DNA from: CAWAMD01 sp963783045
GTDB taxonomy: Bacteria; Actinomycetota; Nitriliruptoria; Nitriliruptorales; Nitriliruptoraceae
DNA: 64,000 nucleotides
Assembly: GCA_963783045.1 (NCBI GenBank)
Contig: CAWAMD010000005.1
Location: 248,001-312,000 of the forward strand
Direction of reading: 5' to 3'
The first letter of the stretch is position 1. Each line of letters begins with the position of its first letter. The notes below the pieces were generated by a model. It saw nothing but the letters and a program-made list of their open reading frames with translations. It was not told the origin of the DNA and ran no database searches. The position numbers and the translations under genes are program-made. Positions 8,664-17,734 of this stretch are shown here, piece by piece.

Positions 8664-10058
8664 ATGTGGACCAATCTTCGTTCGACCCTGCCCTGGGCGG
8701 CCCGAGCACTGCTCGCCGTCCTGCTCGCTGCTGTGTCCCTGGCCGCCGGGGGAGCCGCAGCCGCGTCCGCCGCCGGTAGCAGCGACCTCAGCGTCTGGCA
8801 GGGCACGGCGGGGGCGGCAGGCGTGCACGTGATCGTGAACACGGATCCGCAGGCCGTGCCGGTCGACTCGCTCATCGACGTCCAGACCCCGCAGGCATCG
8901 TCGTCCTGGGATTCGACCGGGACGGCCGAAGCACGCGGGTCGACCCTCTACCCCGGGCCGACGGGGACGGGCGGCCTTGGTCTGCTGTGCCAGTTCGGTC
9001 TGCCGTGCCCGTCCGGCTTCCCGCCGGACTATCCGCTGACCGCCGAGGCAACGACGCCGTCACAGCCGGATGCGGCGACGCCGACCGGCTACGCCCGTGC
9101 CCATGCCGAGGCCGACCACGTGCACAGCTCGGCGCAGCCCGGCAACGTCCTCGACACGGGCCCCGTCGCACAGCTGATAGCCGCGGACGGCGCCAGCACG
9201 GTGACCGACCAGCAACGCACCGACAACGGTGTCGTCGCCACCGCCCGCTCCCGGCTGACCAACGTGTCGCTGGCCGGGCAGGTGACCATCGCGGTGATCG
9301 AGGCGACCACGACCTCGCGGCTCACGGACAAGGGGCCCGAGGTCGGTGCGGCCCTCCACATCGCGGGCATCCGCGGACCGGGTGGTGAGGTCCTCGTCGG
9401 CGACAAGGGCATCACGGTGTCCGGTCAGAGCGCCGGCAGCGACGCCCTCGATCAGCTCAACGCCCAGCTCGCCGACCGTCTGAAGGACACGGGCGTGCAG
9501 CTGCGCGTCCTCGGGACCGACGGCAGCGTGACCGAGAACAGCGCACACGCCAACGTGTTCGGCCTCTTCGTGCACGTCCGCCGTTCCCTCGACGGGCCGA
9601 ACCTGCCACAGGTGGGCCGTGCGTACCGCGCCTACGTCGCCACCGGCGTCCTCGGCGAGGCCTCGAGCACCATGCGCACTGGCTCCGAGCTCGGCCTCGA
9701 CCTCGGGCTCGACCCGACGACCACGAGCGCCGGCGGGATGACGGGCGGCACGACCGGCCCGACCGCCGGCTCGGGCATCGCGGGGCCACCCTCGTCGGCC
9801 TCCGGGACCGGCGCACCGATGCCGGCCGCGGACGCAGCGGCCGGCGGGAGCGGCCCGGCGCCACAGATCGCCGCGCCGGCGGCCGGTGGCAACACGTCCG
9901 GTCAGCACGGCGGCTTCGTCCTGCTCGCCGGTGACGCTGCTCGCGACCTCTCCCGTGGCTTCGGGATCCTCGCCGGCCTCGCCACGATCCTCTTCGTCCT
10001 GAGTCGACGCTCCGTGCAGCGGGTCGCCCGCCAGGTCACCGAAGGAGGGCAGCCGTGA
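8664..10058 (+). CDS. exported protein with C-terminal membrane anchor
   Basis: 464 residues, not assignable to a named family. A signal peptide is clear (LLAVLLAAVSLAAGGAAAAS). The exported body up to about residue 370 is rich in small and polar residues, followed by a Gly/Ala/Pro/Ser linker (AGGMTGGTTGPTAGSGIAGP) and a single C-terminal transmembrane helix (FGILAGLATILFVLS) with a basic cytoplasmic tail. This is the topology of a surface protein anchored at its C-terminus. Its stop overlaps the start of the next membrane protein (GTGA). An actinobacterial choice-of-anchor-like protein is a guess only. Confidence 0.7.
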   Translation: MWTNLRSTLPWAARALLAVLLAAVSLAAGGAAAASAAGSSDLSVWQGTAGAAGVHVIVNTDPQAVPVDSLIDVQTPQASSSWDSTGTAEARGSTLYPGPTGTGGLGLLCQFGLPCPSGFPPDYPLTAEATTPSQPDAATPTGYARAHAEADHVHSSAQPGNVLDTGPVAQLIAADGASTVTDQQRTDNGVVATARSRLTNVSLAGQVTIAVIEATTTSRLTDKGPEVGAALHIAGIRGPGGEVLVGDKGITVSGQSAGSDALDQLNAQLADRLKDTGVQLRVLGTDGSVTENSAHANVFGLFVHVRRSLDGPNLPQVGRAYRAYVATGVLGEASSTMRTGSELGLDLGLDPTTTSAGGMTGGTTGPTAGSGIAGPPSSASGTGAPMPAADAAAGGSGPAPQIAAPAAGGNTSGQHGGFVLLAGDAARDLSRGFGILAGLATILFVLSRRSVQRVARQVTEGGQP

Positions 10059-10597
10059 GTGATCAGACATCCGAGGTCGATCTCGCCGCCGTTCGGGCGG
10101 CGATCGGTCGCCTGGGCCGGCCGTTGTTCGCCTGGCTCCTCATCGTCATCGGCGTGGTCGTCCTCGTCGTCGCCTGGATCGGCGTGTCGGGCCAGGCGCT
10201 CGTCGCCAAGCAGCTGCCCTACGTGATCTCGGGTGGCCTCGGTGGCTTCTCGATGATCATCGTCGGCGCCGCCCTCGTCGCCGGGCAGGATCTGCGCTCG
10301 GTCGGCGACCGTGTGGAGCGGCTCGAGCGCAAGGTCGACGATCTGCACGCCGTCCTGCTCGCCGGCGACCTCGACACGGCAAGCGTTCCGGTGAACGGCC
10401 AGGGACACGCCGCTCACGACGGCGGCACCCCGGGGCAGGTCGTCGCCGTCCCCGACGGCGAGCGCTTCCACGCACCCGACTGCCCCATCGTGGTGAACCG
10501 TGACGGCACCGAGCGCCTCGAGCCCACGGAGGCCGAGGAGCGCGGTCTGGTCCCGTGCAAGGTCTGTGAACCGACGGCGGCACCGTCCGCGCGATGA
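10055..10597 (+). CDS. membrane protein with Cys-rich (Ada-like) tail
   Basis: 180 residues. Two hydrophobic segments (FAWLLIVIGVVVLVVAWIGV near 25-44 and PYVISGGLGGFSMIIVGAAL near 55-74) are followed by a short coiled coil (DRVERLERKVDDLHAVL). The tail reads FHAPDCPIV ... GLVPCKVCEP; a C-x(n)-C-x-x-C set resembling the metal-binding segment of Ada and short excalibur-like Zn modules. GTG start overlaps the previous stop and its own stop overlaps the permease ATG, so it is translationally coupled between the exported protein and the ABC importer. Function unknown; it may sense or chelate metal at the membrane. Confidence 0.7.
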   Translation: MSDQTSEVDLAAVRAAIGRLGRPLFAWLLIVIGVVVLVVAWIGVSGQALVAKQLPYVISGGLGGFSMIIVGAALVAGQDLRSVGDRVERLERKVDDLHAVLLAGDLDTASVPVNGQGHAAHDGGTPGQVVAVPDGERFHAPDCPIVVNRDGTERLEPTEAEERGLVPCKVCEPTAAPSAR

Positions 10598-12684
10598 ACA
10601 GCGCGACCCGCGTCCGGACCGCCGCCGGGCTGACGATCGCCGCGGTGCTGCTCGCCCTCTGGCTGGCACTGCCGACGAGCCTGTTCATCAGCCTCACGGT
10701 CTCGGGCATCACCACCGGCGCGATCTACGCGCTGTCGGGGCTCGGCCTCGTCATCACCTTCCGCGCCAGCGGGGTCTTCAACTTCGGGCACGGTGCCATC
10801 GCCATGTTCGTCGCCTACACCCTGTGGCAGCAGGTCCAGTGGGGGATTCCCGTCCTCATCGCCGGCGCGATCAGCATCGTCGTCGTCGGACCGGGCATCG
10901 GGTTCGCGCTCGAGCGGGCCGTCTTCCGGCCGCTGTCGTCGCGCCGCGCCGGGACGGCCGAGCAGCTCATCGCGACGGTCGGGGTGTTCATCCTGCTCGT
11001 GGGGCTCGCCGTCGCGATCTGGGGCCCCGAGACCAAGACCGACCCACCCGCACTGTTCGGAACCCGCCCGCTGGACCTGCCGGGCGGCGTCACCGTCAGC
11101 GTCGATCAGCTCTCCATCGCCGCGGTCGTCATCGCCGTCTCGTTCATCATCTACTGGCTGTTCGAGCACACCCGCACGGGCCTGCGGCTGCGCGCCGTGG
11201 TCGAGCACCGCGAGCTGGCACAGCTGACCGCGGTGGACGCGAACCGTGTCTCGGCGATCGCCTGGGGGATCGGGGCCGGTCTCGCCGGCCTGACCGGCAT
11301 CCTGTTCGCCCCCGCGACGTTCGGTCTCGACCCCTACCACTTCACCCTGCTCGTGGCGGAGACGTTCGCCGTGGCGGTCATCGCCCGGCTCGAGAGCCTC
11401 TGGCTGGCCGTCGCCGGCGGCATCCTGCTGGGGCTCGCGATGAGCTACACGAGCGCGCTGCATCCCGCCGACCTGCTGCAGTCGGCCGGCTTCGCCGCCC
11501 ACACCGCCGCGGCCGTCGAGCAGTGGGTCCGCCCGGTCATCGCTTCCCTGCCGGTCGTGGCGCTGTTCGCGGCGCTCTTCGTCCACCGCAACTTCCCGAG
11601 CGGCGACAGCGAGACGCCGGGGCTCGCCCGCGACACGCGCGGCACCTCCATGCAGGTCCGTCTGGCCCGCTACGCGCTGGACACGGGGATCGTCATCGCC
11701 CTGCTGGTCGCCCCGTTCGTGCTCGACGACCAGCTGATGCGTCCGATGCACGACTTCATCGCGCTGACGATCGTGTTCATCTCGATCGTGATCGTGACCG
11801 GCTACGGGGGCCGCATCACGCTCGGACAGGCCGCCTTCGCCGGCGTGGGCGCCTTCCTCACCGGCCGGCTCGTCGCCGGCTCGATGTTCGGGCTGCCGGC
11901 GATGCCGGTGATCCTCGCGACGATCGTCGCCGGGATCCTCGGCCTCGGCATCGGCGCGCTCGTCGGCCTGCCCGCACTCCGGCGCCGCGGCCTCCTGCTC
12001 GGACTGACGACCTTCGCGGTGGGACTCGTCCTCGAGCGCTTCGTGTTCGCGAACTACCAGCTCACCGGCGGGTCCGACACGCTCGAGATCCACCGCCCCG
12101 GCCTCTTCGGGCTCTCCCTGGCGTCCGACACGGCCTTCCACTACTACGAGCTCATCGTGCTGGCTGCCGTCGTCGTCATCGCCTGGCTGCTGCGCAGCGG
12201 TCGGATCGGTCGCGCCCTGACGGCCATGCGCGACGCGGAGATGGGCGCCCGTGCCGTGGGCGTTCGTCCGCGCCGCTACACGATGCTGCTCTTCGTCGTC
12301 TCGACCGGGCTGGCGGCCGTCGGCGGCTCCCTGCTGGCCCAGTCCGCCGAGACCTTCTCCCGCACGACCTTCCGGACCTTCGACAGCCTCATCTGGTTCG
12401 CTGCCGTCGTCGTCGCCGGTGCCTCGAGCATCCACGGGGCGCTGCTGGCCGCGTTCGCCCTGACCGTGCTCTCGAAGGTGGCCGGCGACACGGGCGTGAC
12501 CACGCTGCTCATCGGCATCGGCGCCCTCGTGATCGGGCGGCTGCCCGGCGGGATCGTCGCCGCGACCCGCCGGTTCGTGGACCTCCCACCGGCACCCGCC
12601 AGCCACCCCAGCCCCTCCCTGCGTCCGAGCCGGATCGCACTCGACCTGCTCGGCCGCGGACGCACCCAGGGAGGCGGCTCATGA
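10594..12684 (+). CDS. branched-chain amino acid ABC permease, LivH-LivM fusion
   Basis: 696 residues. Residues ~1-330 are a LivH-type permease (GLGLVITFRASGVFNFGHGAIAMF near 50) and residues ~350-660 a LivM-type permease (ITLGQAAFAGVGAFLTGRL near 410; GGSDTLEI near 490; DAEMGARAVGV near 545), so both halves of the translocation channel are in one polypeptide. In most bacteria these are two genes. ATG overlaps the upstream stop and the LivG start overlaps its stop. With the two ATPases and the lipoprotein at 21-22.7 kb it should import amino acids or amide-type solutes. Confidence 0.9.
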   Translation: MNSATRVRTAAGLTIAAVLLALWLALPTSLFISLTVSGITTGAIYALSGLGLVITFRASGVFNFGHGAIAMFVAYTLWQQVQWGIPVLIAGAISIVVVGPGIGFALERAVFRPLSSRRAGTAEQLIATVGVFILLVGLAVAIWGPETKTDPPALFGTRPLDLPGGVTVSVDQLSIAAVVIAVSFIIYWLFEHTRTGLRLRAVVEHRELAQLTAVDANRVSAIAWGIGAGLAGLTGILFAPATFGLDPYHFTLLVAETFAVAVIARLESLWLAVAGGILLGLAMSYTSALHPADLLQSAGFAAHTAAAVEQWVRPVIASLPVVALFAALFVHRNFPSGDSETPGLARDTRGTSMQVRLARYALDTGIVIALLVAPFVLDDQLMRPMHDFIALTIVFISIVIVTGYGGRITLGQAAFAGVGAFLTGRLVAGSMFGLPAMPVILATIVAGILGLGIGALVGLPALRRRGLLLGLTTFAVGLVLERFVFANYQLTGGSDTLEIHRPGLFGLSLASDTAFHYYELIVLAAVVVIAWLLRSGRIGRALTAMRDAEMGARAVGVRPRRYTMLLFVVSTGLAAVGGSLLAQSAETFSRTTFRTFDSLIWFAAVVVAGASSIHGALLAAFALTVLSKVAGDTGVTTLLIGIGALVIGRLPGGIVAATRRFVDLPPAPASHPSPSLRPSRIALDLLGRGRTQGGGS

Positions 12685-13442
12685 CCGACCTGAGCGTGCG
12701 CGGGATCGTCAAGACCTTCGGTGGCGTCACGGCCGTCGGCGGCGTGGACCTCGACGTGAGCCGGGGCGAGATCGTCGGGCTCATCGGACCGAACGGCGCC
12801 GGCAAGACGACGCTCTTCCACTGCGTCAGCGGCTACCTCGCCCCCGACGAGGGGCAGGTCGTCCTCGACGGCGCGGACCTCACCGGGGCGCCGCCCGAGG
12901 TACGCGCCCGGGCCGGTCTCGGCCGCACCTTCCAGCGGCTCGAGGTCTTCCAGACGATGACGGTGCGTGACCACCTGCGCGTCGCTGCCGAGCAGGCCGG
13001 CACCGCCGGCCGCACCCCGTGGTGGCTGCGTCTGCGGGACGGGTACCGCCTCGAGGATCCGCCCGTGGTGGCGCGCGCCGCGGCCCGGTTCGCCCTCGAG
13101 CCCTATCTCGACGCACCGGCCGACTCCCTGCCGACCGGCGTGCTGCGGCGCGTCGAGGCTGCCCGCGCACTCGCCACCGGCGCGACGGTGCTGCTCCTCG
13201 ACGAGCCGGCGAGCGGCCTGGACCCGAGCGAGGTCGAGGACCTGGCCAGCATGCTGGCGTCCCTCGCGGACGACGGCATCGGGATGCTGCTCGTCGAGCA
13301 CGACGTCGGCTTCGTCCTCGGCCTCGTCGACCGGCTGCTCGTCATGGATCGCGGGCGGCTGATCGCGACCGGCCCGCCCGACGCGGTCGTGGACGACCCT
13401 TCGGTGCAGGCGGCCTACCTCGGACGGGAGGACGCGGCATGA
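12681..13442 (+). CDS. livG: branched-chain ABC transporter ATPase (LivG-like)
   Basis: 253 residues. Walker A GPNGAGKTT near 34, the LivG-specific GLGRTFQRLEVF near 75-90, and Walker B LLLDEPASGLDP near 170. The signature motif is degenerate: LPTGVLRRVE instead of LSYGQQRRLE, which still keeps the Gly. H-loop LLVEHDVGFV. Both neighbours overlap by 4 bp (ATGA), so permease and ATPases are made together. Confidence 0.88.
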   Translation: MTDLSVRGIVKTFGGVTAVGGVDLDVSRGEIVGLIGPNGAGKTTLFHCVSGYLAPDEGQVVLDGADLTGAPPEVRARAGLGRTFQRLEVFQTMTVRDHLRVAAEQAGTAGRTPWWLRLRDGYRLEDPPVVARAAARFALEPYLDAPADSLPTGVLRRVEAARALATGATVLLLDEPASGLDPSEVEDLASMLASLADDGIGMLLVEHDVGFVLGLVDRLLVMDRGRLIATGPPDAVVDDPSVQAAYLGREDAA

Positions 13443-14155
13443 GCGTCCAGCCACTCCTCGAGGTCGCAGGCGCCACGACCGGGTACGGCCGGATCGAGGT
13501 GGTCCACGACGTCGACCTCGTTGCGCCACCGGGCACGGTCGTTGCGCTGCTCGGTCCGTCCGGCGCGGGCAAGACGACGCTGCTGCGGGCCGTCTCGGGG
13601 ATGCTTCCGCTGCAGGCCGGCAGCGTCCGCTTCGCCGGCGAGCGCATCGACGGGCGCTCTCCCGACGAGATCGCCGCCCGCGGCCTCGTCCACGTGCCGG
13701 AGCGCGGCTCCGTGTTCGCGAGCCTGACGGTCGAGGAGAACCTCCGGCTCGGGCTCGAGATGGCCCCCGGCACGCACCTCGACGAGCGGCTCCCGGCCGT
13801 CCTCGACGCGTTCCCGAAGCTCGGTGAGCTCCGGCACCGACGGGCCGGGACCCTGTCCGGCGGCGAGCAGCAGATGGTGGCGCTCGGACGGGCGTTCATC
13901 GCCGAGCCCCGGGCCCTGCTCCTCGACGAGCTGTCCATGGGGCTCGCGCCCCAGATCGTGGACCGTCTCTACCAGCCGCTCACGAGCATGCGGGACGAGG
14001 GCGTCACGATCGTGCTCGTCGAGCAGCACCTCGACCGGGTGCTGAAGGTGGCCGACATCTGCTACGTGATCGTCAGTGGCCGCGTGGTCCGCGTCGCCGA
14101 GCCCGCCGAGCTGAGCTCGGGCGGCGGCGCGGCGACGGGCTACTTCGGGACCTGA
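13439..14155 (+). CDS. livF: branched-chain ABC transporter ATPase (LivF-like)
   Basis: 238 residues. Walker A GPSGAGKTT near 36, the LivF hallmark GLVHVPERGSVFASLTVEENL near 80-100, signature LSGGEQQMVALGRA near 138, Walker B LLLDELSMGLAP and H-loop LVEQHLDR. Unlike LivG the signature is canonical. Last gene of the plus-strand import operon; 22 bp downstream the convergent acyl-CoA synthetase ends. Confidence 0.9.
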   Translation: MSVQPLLEVAGATTGYGRIEVVHDVDLVAPPGTVVALLGPSGAGKTTLLRAVSGMLPLQAGSVRFAGERIDGRSPDEIAARGLVHVPERGSVFASLTVEENLRLGLEMAPGTHLDERLPAVLDAFPKLGELRHRRAGTLSGGEQQMVALGRAFIAEPRALLLDELSMGLAPQIVDRLYQPLTSMRDEGVTIVLVEQHLDRVLKVADICYVIVSGRVVRVAEPAELSSGGGAATGYFGT

Positions 14156-14177
14156 GCCGACCTCCGCCGCCGTCGGC

Positions 14178-15722
14178 TCAGCTGTCGGTGTCGTCCCCGT
14201 CGACGAGCGACTCCCGCAGTTCGTCCTTGACGATCTTGCCGGTGGGGTTGCGCGGCAGCGTCTCGCGGAAGACGACCTTCCGCGGCACGGCGTAGGACGC
14301 GACCCGGTCCTCACACCAGCGGATGAGCTCCTCCCCATCGACCCGGGAGCCCGACGACCGCACGACCACGGCCGCGACCTCCTCGCCGAGCACCCGGTTC
14401 GGGACGCCGACGACGGCCGCCTCGGCGACCCCGGGGTGCTCGTACAGCGCCGCCTCCACGTCCACGGCGTGGATGTTGTGTCCGCCCCGGATGATGATGT
14501 CCTTGCGTCGGCCGACGATGTAGAGGAAGCCGTCGTCATCGAGGTAGCCGAGGTCACCCGACCGGAGCCAGCCGTCCTGCCACGTCTCCGCCGTCGCCTC
14601 CGGGTCGCGGAAGTACTCGCGCTCCCGTCCGGGGTTGCGCAGCCAGACCTCGCCGACCTCGCCGGCCGGCAGGTGCTCGCCCTCCTCGTCGACGATGGCC
14701 ACCTCGACGGGCGGGATCGCGCGGCCGACCGACCCGGGCCGCTTCGCGACCTCGTCGGCGGGCAGGATGATGTGGGCGGACCCCGACTCCGTCAGCGCGA
14801 AGGCGTTCAGCGTCGACCCGTTCGGCAGGAGCTGGTCGAGGCGCTGCAGCGACGCCGGCGCAAGGGGAGCGCTGCCGACCGACACGAGGTTCAGACGGGA
14901 CAGGTCGCGCTCCTCGATGTCCTCCCGGGCGAGCAGGAGCTCGACCATGGCCGGCACCAGGAACGCCATCTGGATCTCGCCCTGCTCGGCGAGGTCCAGG
15001 AAGGCCGCGGCGCTGAAGCGCGACATGTACAGGCCGGTCATGCCGAGACGCATCGGCACGTAGATGAACGACTGGCCGGCCGAGGTGAACAGCGGGCTCG
15101 CGTGGAACCAGTGCATCCCGTTCCACTCCGGCGGGCTGAGCGGCAGGACGCCGGCGTTGCGGTGGCGGGTCAGCACCCCCTTCGGCCGTCCGGTGGTGCC
15201 CGACGTGTAGACGATGTCGGCGGGGTCGTCGCCGCCGATCGGCGCCTGGACGTCGCTGTCGTCGGTGGCGAGCAGATCCTCCCACCCCTTCGCGCCGAGG
15301 TCGCCGTCGCCGGTGGAGAAGAGGTGCTCCACGGAGCCGACGGCCTCGCGGAGGTGGAGGGCCACCTCGACCCGCGGGGGGCTCGCGATGACGACCCGTG
15401 GCTCGGCGTGCGCCACGACGTGCTGCATCTCGGGGCGGGACATCTTCGTGTTCACCGGGACCGTGACGGCGCCCGCCTTGTGGATCCCCGTGTAGGCCTG
15501 CAGGTGGTGGAGGGCGTCCGAGGCGTCCGTGACGAGCGCCACCCGGTCACCCGGCTCGATGCCGAGCGCCATGAGCCCACGGGCCAGGCGGTTGGCGGCC
15601 GCGTCCCACTCCCGGAACGTCATGGACCGGCCCGTCAGGTCGTCGGCGGTGACGACCCGGTAGGCCACCTCGTCGGGGTGGTCCTCAACCAGATACCGCA
15701 GCTGGTCGGGAAGGACTGCCAT
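14178..15722 (-). CDS. AMP-dependent acyl-CoA synthetase
   Basis: 514 residues of the ANL superfamily. Core motifs: A3 YTSGTTGRPKGV, A5-like FALTESG, A7/A8 LRSGDLGYLDDDGFLYIVGRRKD followed by IIRGGHNI, and A10 PRNPTGKIVK with the catalytic Lys. It adenylates a carboxylic acid and transfers it to CoA. I start at ATG 15722 because AGGAG sits 7 nt upstream; the frame stays open to 15788 through an Asp/Pro-rich repeat (APDPAPDLEPDLEPD) that is probably not translated. Convergent with the liv operon; divergent from the hydrolase gene. Confidence 0.88.
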   Translation of the reverse strand: MAVLPDQLRYLVEDHPDEVAYRVVTADDLTGRSMTFREWDAAANRLARGLMALGIEPGDRVALVTDASDALHHLQAYTGIHKAGAVTVPVNTKMSRPEMQHVVAHAEPRVVIASPPRVEVALHLREAVGSVEHLFSTGDGDLGAKGWEDLLATDDSDVQAPIGGDDPADIVYTSGTTGRPKGVLTRHRNAGVLPLSPPEWNGMHWFHASPLFTSAGQSFIYVPMRLGMTGLYMSRFSAAAFLDLAEQGEIQMAFLVPAMVELLLAREDIEERDLSRLNLVSVGSAPLAPASLQRLDQLLPNGSTLNAFALTESGSAHIILPADEVAKRPGSVGRAIPPVEVAIVDEEGEHLPAGEVGEVWLRNPGREREYFRDPEATAETWQDGWLRSGDLGYLDDDGFLYIVGRRKDIIIRGGHNIHAVDVEAALYEHPGVAEAAVVGVPNRVLGEEVAAVVVRSSGSRVDGEELIRWCEDRVASYAVPRKVVFRETLPRNPTGKIVKDELRESLVDGDDTDS

Positions 15723-15920
15723 GTCGTCGCTCCTGTCGGGCTCCAGGTCGGGTTCCAGGTCTGGCGCCGGGTCTGGTGCCGGGTGCACGCCTGAACCGCG
15801 GCACCGGCGGAGGGCCTGCCGGCGCGTCTCGTCGTTCCCGTCCGTCCGACGGGGAGAGGCGTGACGACCGCCCGTGTCCGTCCGGAAGTGCGCGTGCTAC
15901 GGGTAGATTGCATCGGCGCA

Positions 15921-15926
15921 TAAGGT
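15921..15926 (+). promoter_or_regulatory. -10 box (TAAGGT), leaderless
   Basis: TAAGGT is 6 nt before GTG 15933, with no ribosome-binding site, so the hydrolase/acyltransferase operon is probably leaderless. Confidence 0.5.
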
Positions 15927-15932
15927 GCCACT

Positions 15933-16775
15933 GTGACTACCGTATCCACCCACCCCTCCCTGGCCGACCTCGCCATCGTGACCACACGTCCGGTTGGCGC
16001 ACCCGCAGGAACGGGCACAGGACACCGTTTCCCCCCACTGCCGGCGGCCGACCCCCTCCCAGCGCTCGTGCGCGGCGAGGGGCCACCGCTCGTGCTCCTG
16101 CCGGGCTTCGCGCTCACGGCCCACTCCTACGCCCGCACGGTGGACGAGCTGGCCCGGTACGCGCGCGTGATCGTGCCGAACTGGGTTCGCTCACCGGGCC
16201 GGTGGGAGCCCTACCACGTCATGGCGGGGGTGCTGGCGACGCTCGACGACCTCGGTGTGTCGCAGGCGAGCTGGCTCGGTCACTCCTTCGGTGGGGGGCT
16301 GGCACTGGGCATCGCCGCCCGGCAGCCGCACCGCATCAAGAACCTCGTCCTCGCGGACTCCGTCGGCCTGAGCCAGCGCTGGGAGCTGGCCCGCAAGGCG
16401 ATCCCGGGCCGGTACGTCTACCGGCTCGCGACCGTCCGGGCGACGACGGACTTCCTCTGGAACGCCGGACGCCGGCCCGCGGCCGTGGCGCGCGCCGGCT
16501 GGTGGGCGTTCCGCGTGCTCCACGACGAGGAGATCCGCGCCGTCGCCCAGCAGTCCTTCCCCTCCCATCTGCTGTGGGCCGAGCGCGACACGCTGATCGA
16601 GCGCGACGAGGGGCGCCGGTTCGCCGAGCGCATCGGCGGGTCGTTCACGCTCATCCGCGAGCCCGACGGCATCGGCACGGTCGATCACGACTGGCTCTAC
16701 CGACGCCCGTGGCTCGTTCCTCCGGCGCTCGAGCGGATCGGGGTCATCGAGCCGCCGCTGGAGGCGGCCTCATGA
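15933..16775 (+). CDS. alpha/beta hydrolase
   Basis: 280 residues. The strand-turn LVLLPGFALTAHSY near 55 forms the oxyanion-hole region, GHSFGGGLAL near 113 is the nucleophile elbow (Ser), an acid is likely in WAERDTLIERDEG near 215, and VDHDWLY near 252 supplies the His. A lipid- or ester-cleaving role is likely. Its stop overlaps the acyltransferase start (ATGA), tying it to phospholipid chemistry. GTG start chosen from the leaderless promoter. Confidence 0.8.
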   Translation: MTTVSTHPSLADLAIVTTRPVGAPAGTGTGHRFPPLPAADPLPALVRGEGPPLVLLPGFALTAHSYARTVDELARYARVIVPNWVRSPGRWEPYHVMAGVLATLDDLGVSQASWLGHSFGGGLALGIAARQPHRIKNLVLADSVGLSQRWELARKAIPGRYVYRLATVRATTDFLWNAGRRPAAVARAGWWAFRVLHDEEIRAVAQQSFPSHLLWAERDTLIERDEGRRFAERIGGSFTLIREPDGIGTVDHDWLYRRPWLVPPALERIGVIEPPLEAAS

Positions 16776-17554
16776 CGGACCTCGACCTCGAGCACCACCT
16801 CGAGGCTCGCGACCTCGGGCACGTCAAGCCGCTGCTGCCGCTGCTGTCGTGGCTCGTCCATCACTACTTCCGTGCCAACGTCGCCGGCTGGGACAACGTG
16901 CCGGACGGGCCGGTCATCTTCGTCGGAAACCACTCGGGCGGGGCGGGATCACCGGACTCGGCCGTGTTCATCCTGTCCTTCCTCGACCACTTCGGGATCG
17001 ATCGCCCGCTGTACTGGCTGGCGCACGAGCTGCTCATGCAGGTGCCGGTGGTCAACGACCTCCTGACGCGCTTCGGCGTGGTCACGGCCTCGCGTGGCGC
17101 GGCCAACGCCATCCTGGAGCACGGCGGCAGCCTGATCGTGTACCCCGGCGGCGAACGGGAGCTCCACCGCCCCTTCGCCGAGCGCAACCAGGTGCAGCTC
17201 CACGGCCGGACCGGGTTCCTCGAGCTGGCTCGCGACTCCGGCGTGCCGATCGTGCCCGTCGTCGCGCACGGCGGGCACCACACCTACCTGCCGCTCACCG
17301 ACGGCCGGCGGGTGGCCCGCGCGCTCCGCCTGGACCGCCTGCTGAACCTCAAGACCCTTCCGGTGTCGCTCGTCGCGCCCTGGGGTGTCGACGTGGGCGG
17401 GTTCCTCCCGCATCTGCCCCTTCCGGCGAAGATCCGGATCCGGCTGCTCGAACCGATCAACGTCGCGGAGGAGTTCGACGGTCAGCTCGGTCGGGCCTAC
17501 GCCCACGTGACCCGGACGATGCAGGCCACGCTGGACGAGCTCGCCGCCCCCTGA
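16772..17554 (+). CDS. lysophospholipid acyltransferase family protein
   Basis: 260 residues. The acyltransferase motif block I appears as FVGNHSGGAGSPD near 50, where His and Asp are separated by seven residues rather than the usual four; this NHSGG..PD variant is common in actinobacterial members. Block III YPGGERELHRPF near 130 and the later PIVPVVAHGG match the family. It transfers an acyl chain from CoA or ACP to a lysolipid at the membrane. Translationally coupled to the hydrolase. Confidence 0.75.
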   Translation: MTDLDLEHHLEARDLGHVKPLLPLLSWLVHHYFRANVAGWDNVPDGPVIFVGNHSGGAGSPDSAVFILSFLDHFGIDRPLYWLAHELLMQVPVVNDLLTRFGVVTASRGAANAILEHGGSLIVYPGGERELHRPFAERNQVQLHGRTGFLELARDSGVPIVPVVAHGGHHTYLPLTDGRRVARALRLDRLLNLKTLPVSLVAPWGVDVGGFLPHLPLPAKIRIRLLEPINVAEEFDGQLGRAYAHVTRTMQATLDELAAP

Positions 17555-17573
17555 CCCCTGACCCCGGACCCCC

Positions 17574-17733
17574 GACCCCGGGGCCCCGACCCCGGGGCCC
17601 CGCAGCGCACTCGTGCATCGGCGTACGTCAGCGTGCGCGAACGCACTAGTGCGCCGGGGTGCGTCAGCGTGCGCGAACGCACTAGTGCGCCGGGGTACGT
17701 CAGCGTGCGCGAACGCACTCGTGCGCCGGGTGG
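17574..17733. repeat. GC-rich doublet and 36-bp tandem array
   Basis: Immediately after the acyltransferase stop there are two 14-bp units GACCCCGGGGCCCC (17574-17587, 17588-17601). Then a tandem array of period 36 bp follows: a 12-bp palindrome CGCACTAGTGCG (or CGCACTCGTGCG/A) starts at 17606, 17642, 17678 and 17714, and GTCAGCGTGCGCGAACGCAC starts at 17627, 17663 and 17699. The array lies between two convergent genes and ends at the stop of the propeller gene. It shares both core motifs with the repeat at 1.84-1.96 kb. Each unit can fold back, so it may act as a terminator cluster or be a REP-like element. Confidence 0.85.
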
Positions 17734-17734
17734 G

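Noticed and set aside
10414..12606. 730-aa minus-strand ORF opposite the permease
   Set aside because: Its Asp/Glu/Arg/Gly composition mirrors the antisense of membrane-helix codons; the plus strand is a clear LivHM.
17606..17733. CRISPR-like array
   Set aside because: The 36-bp period has no variable spacers; units are near-identical tandem repeats. No cas genes are present.
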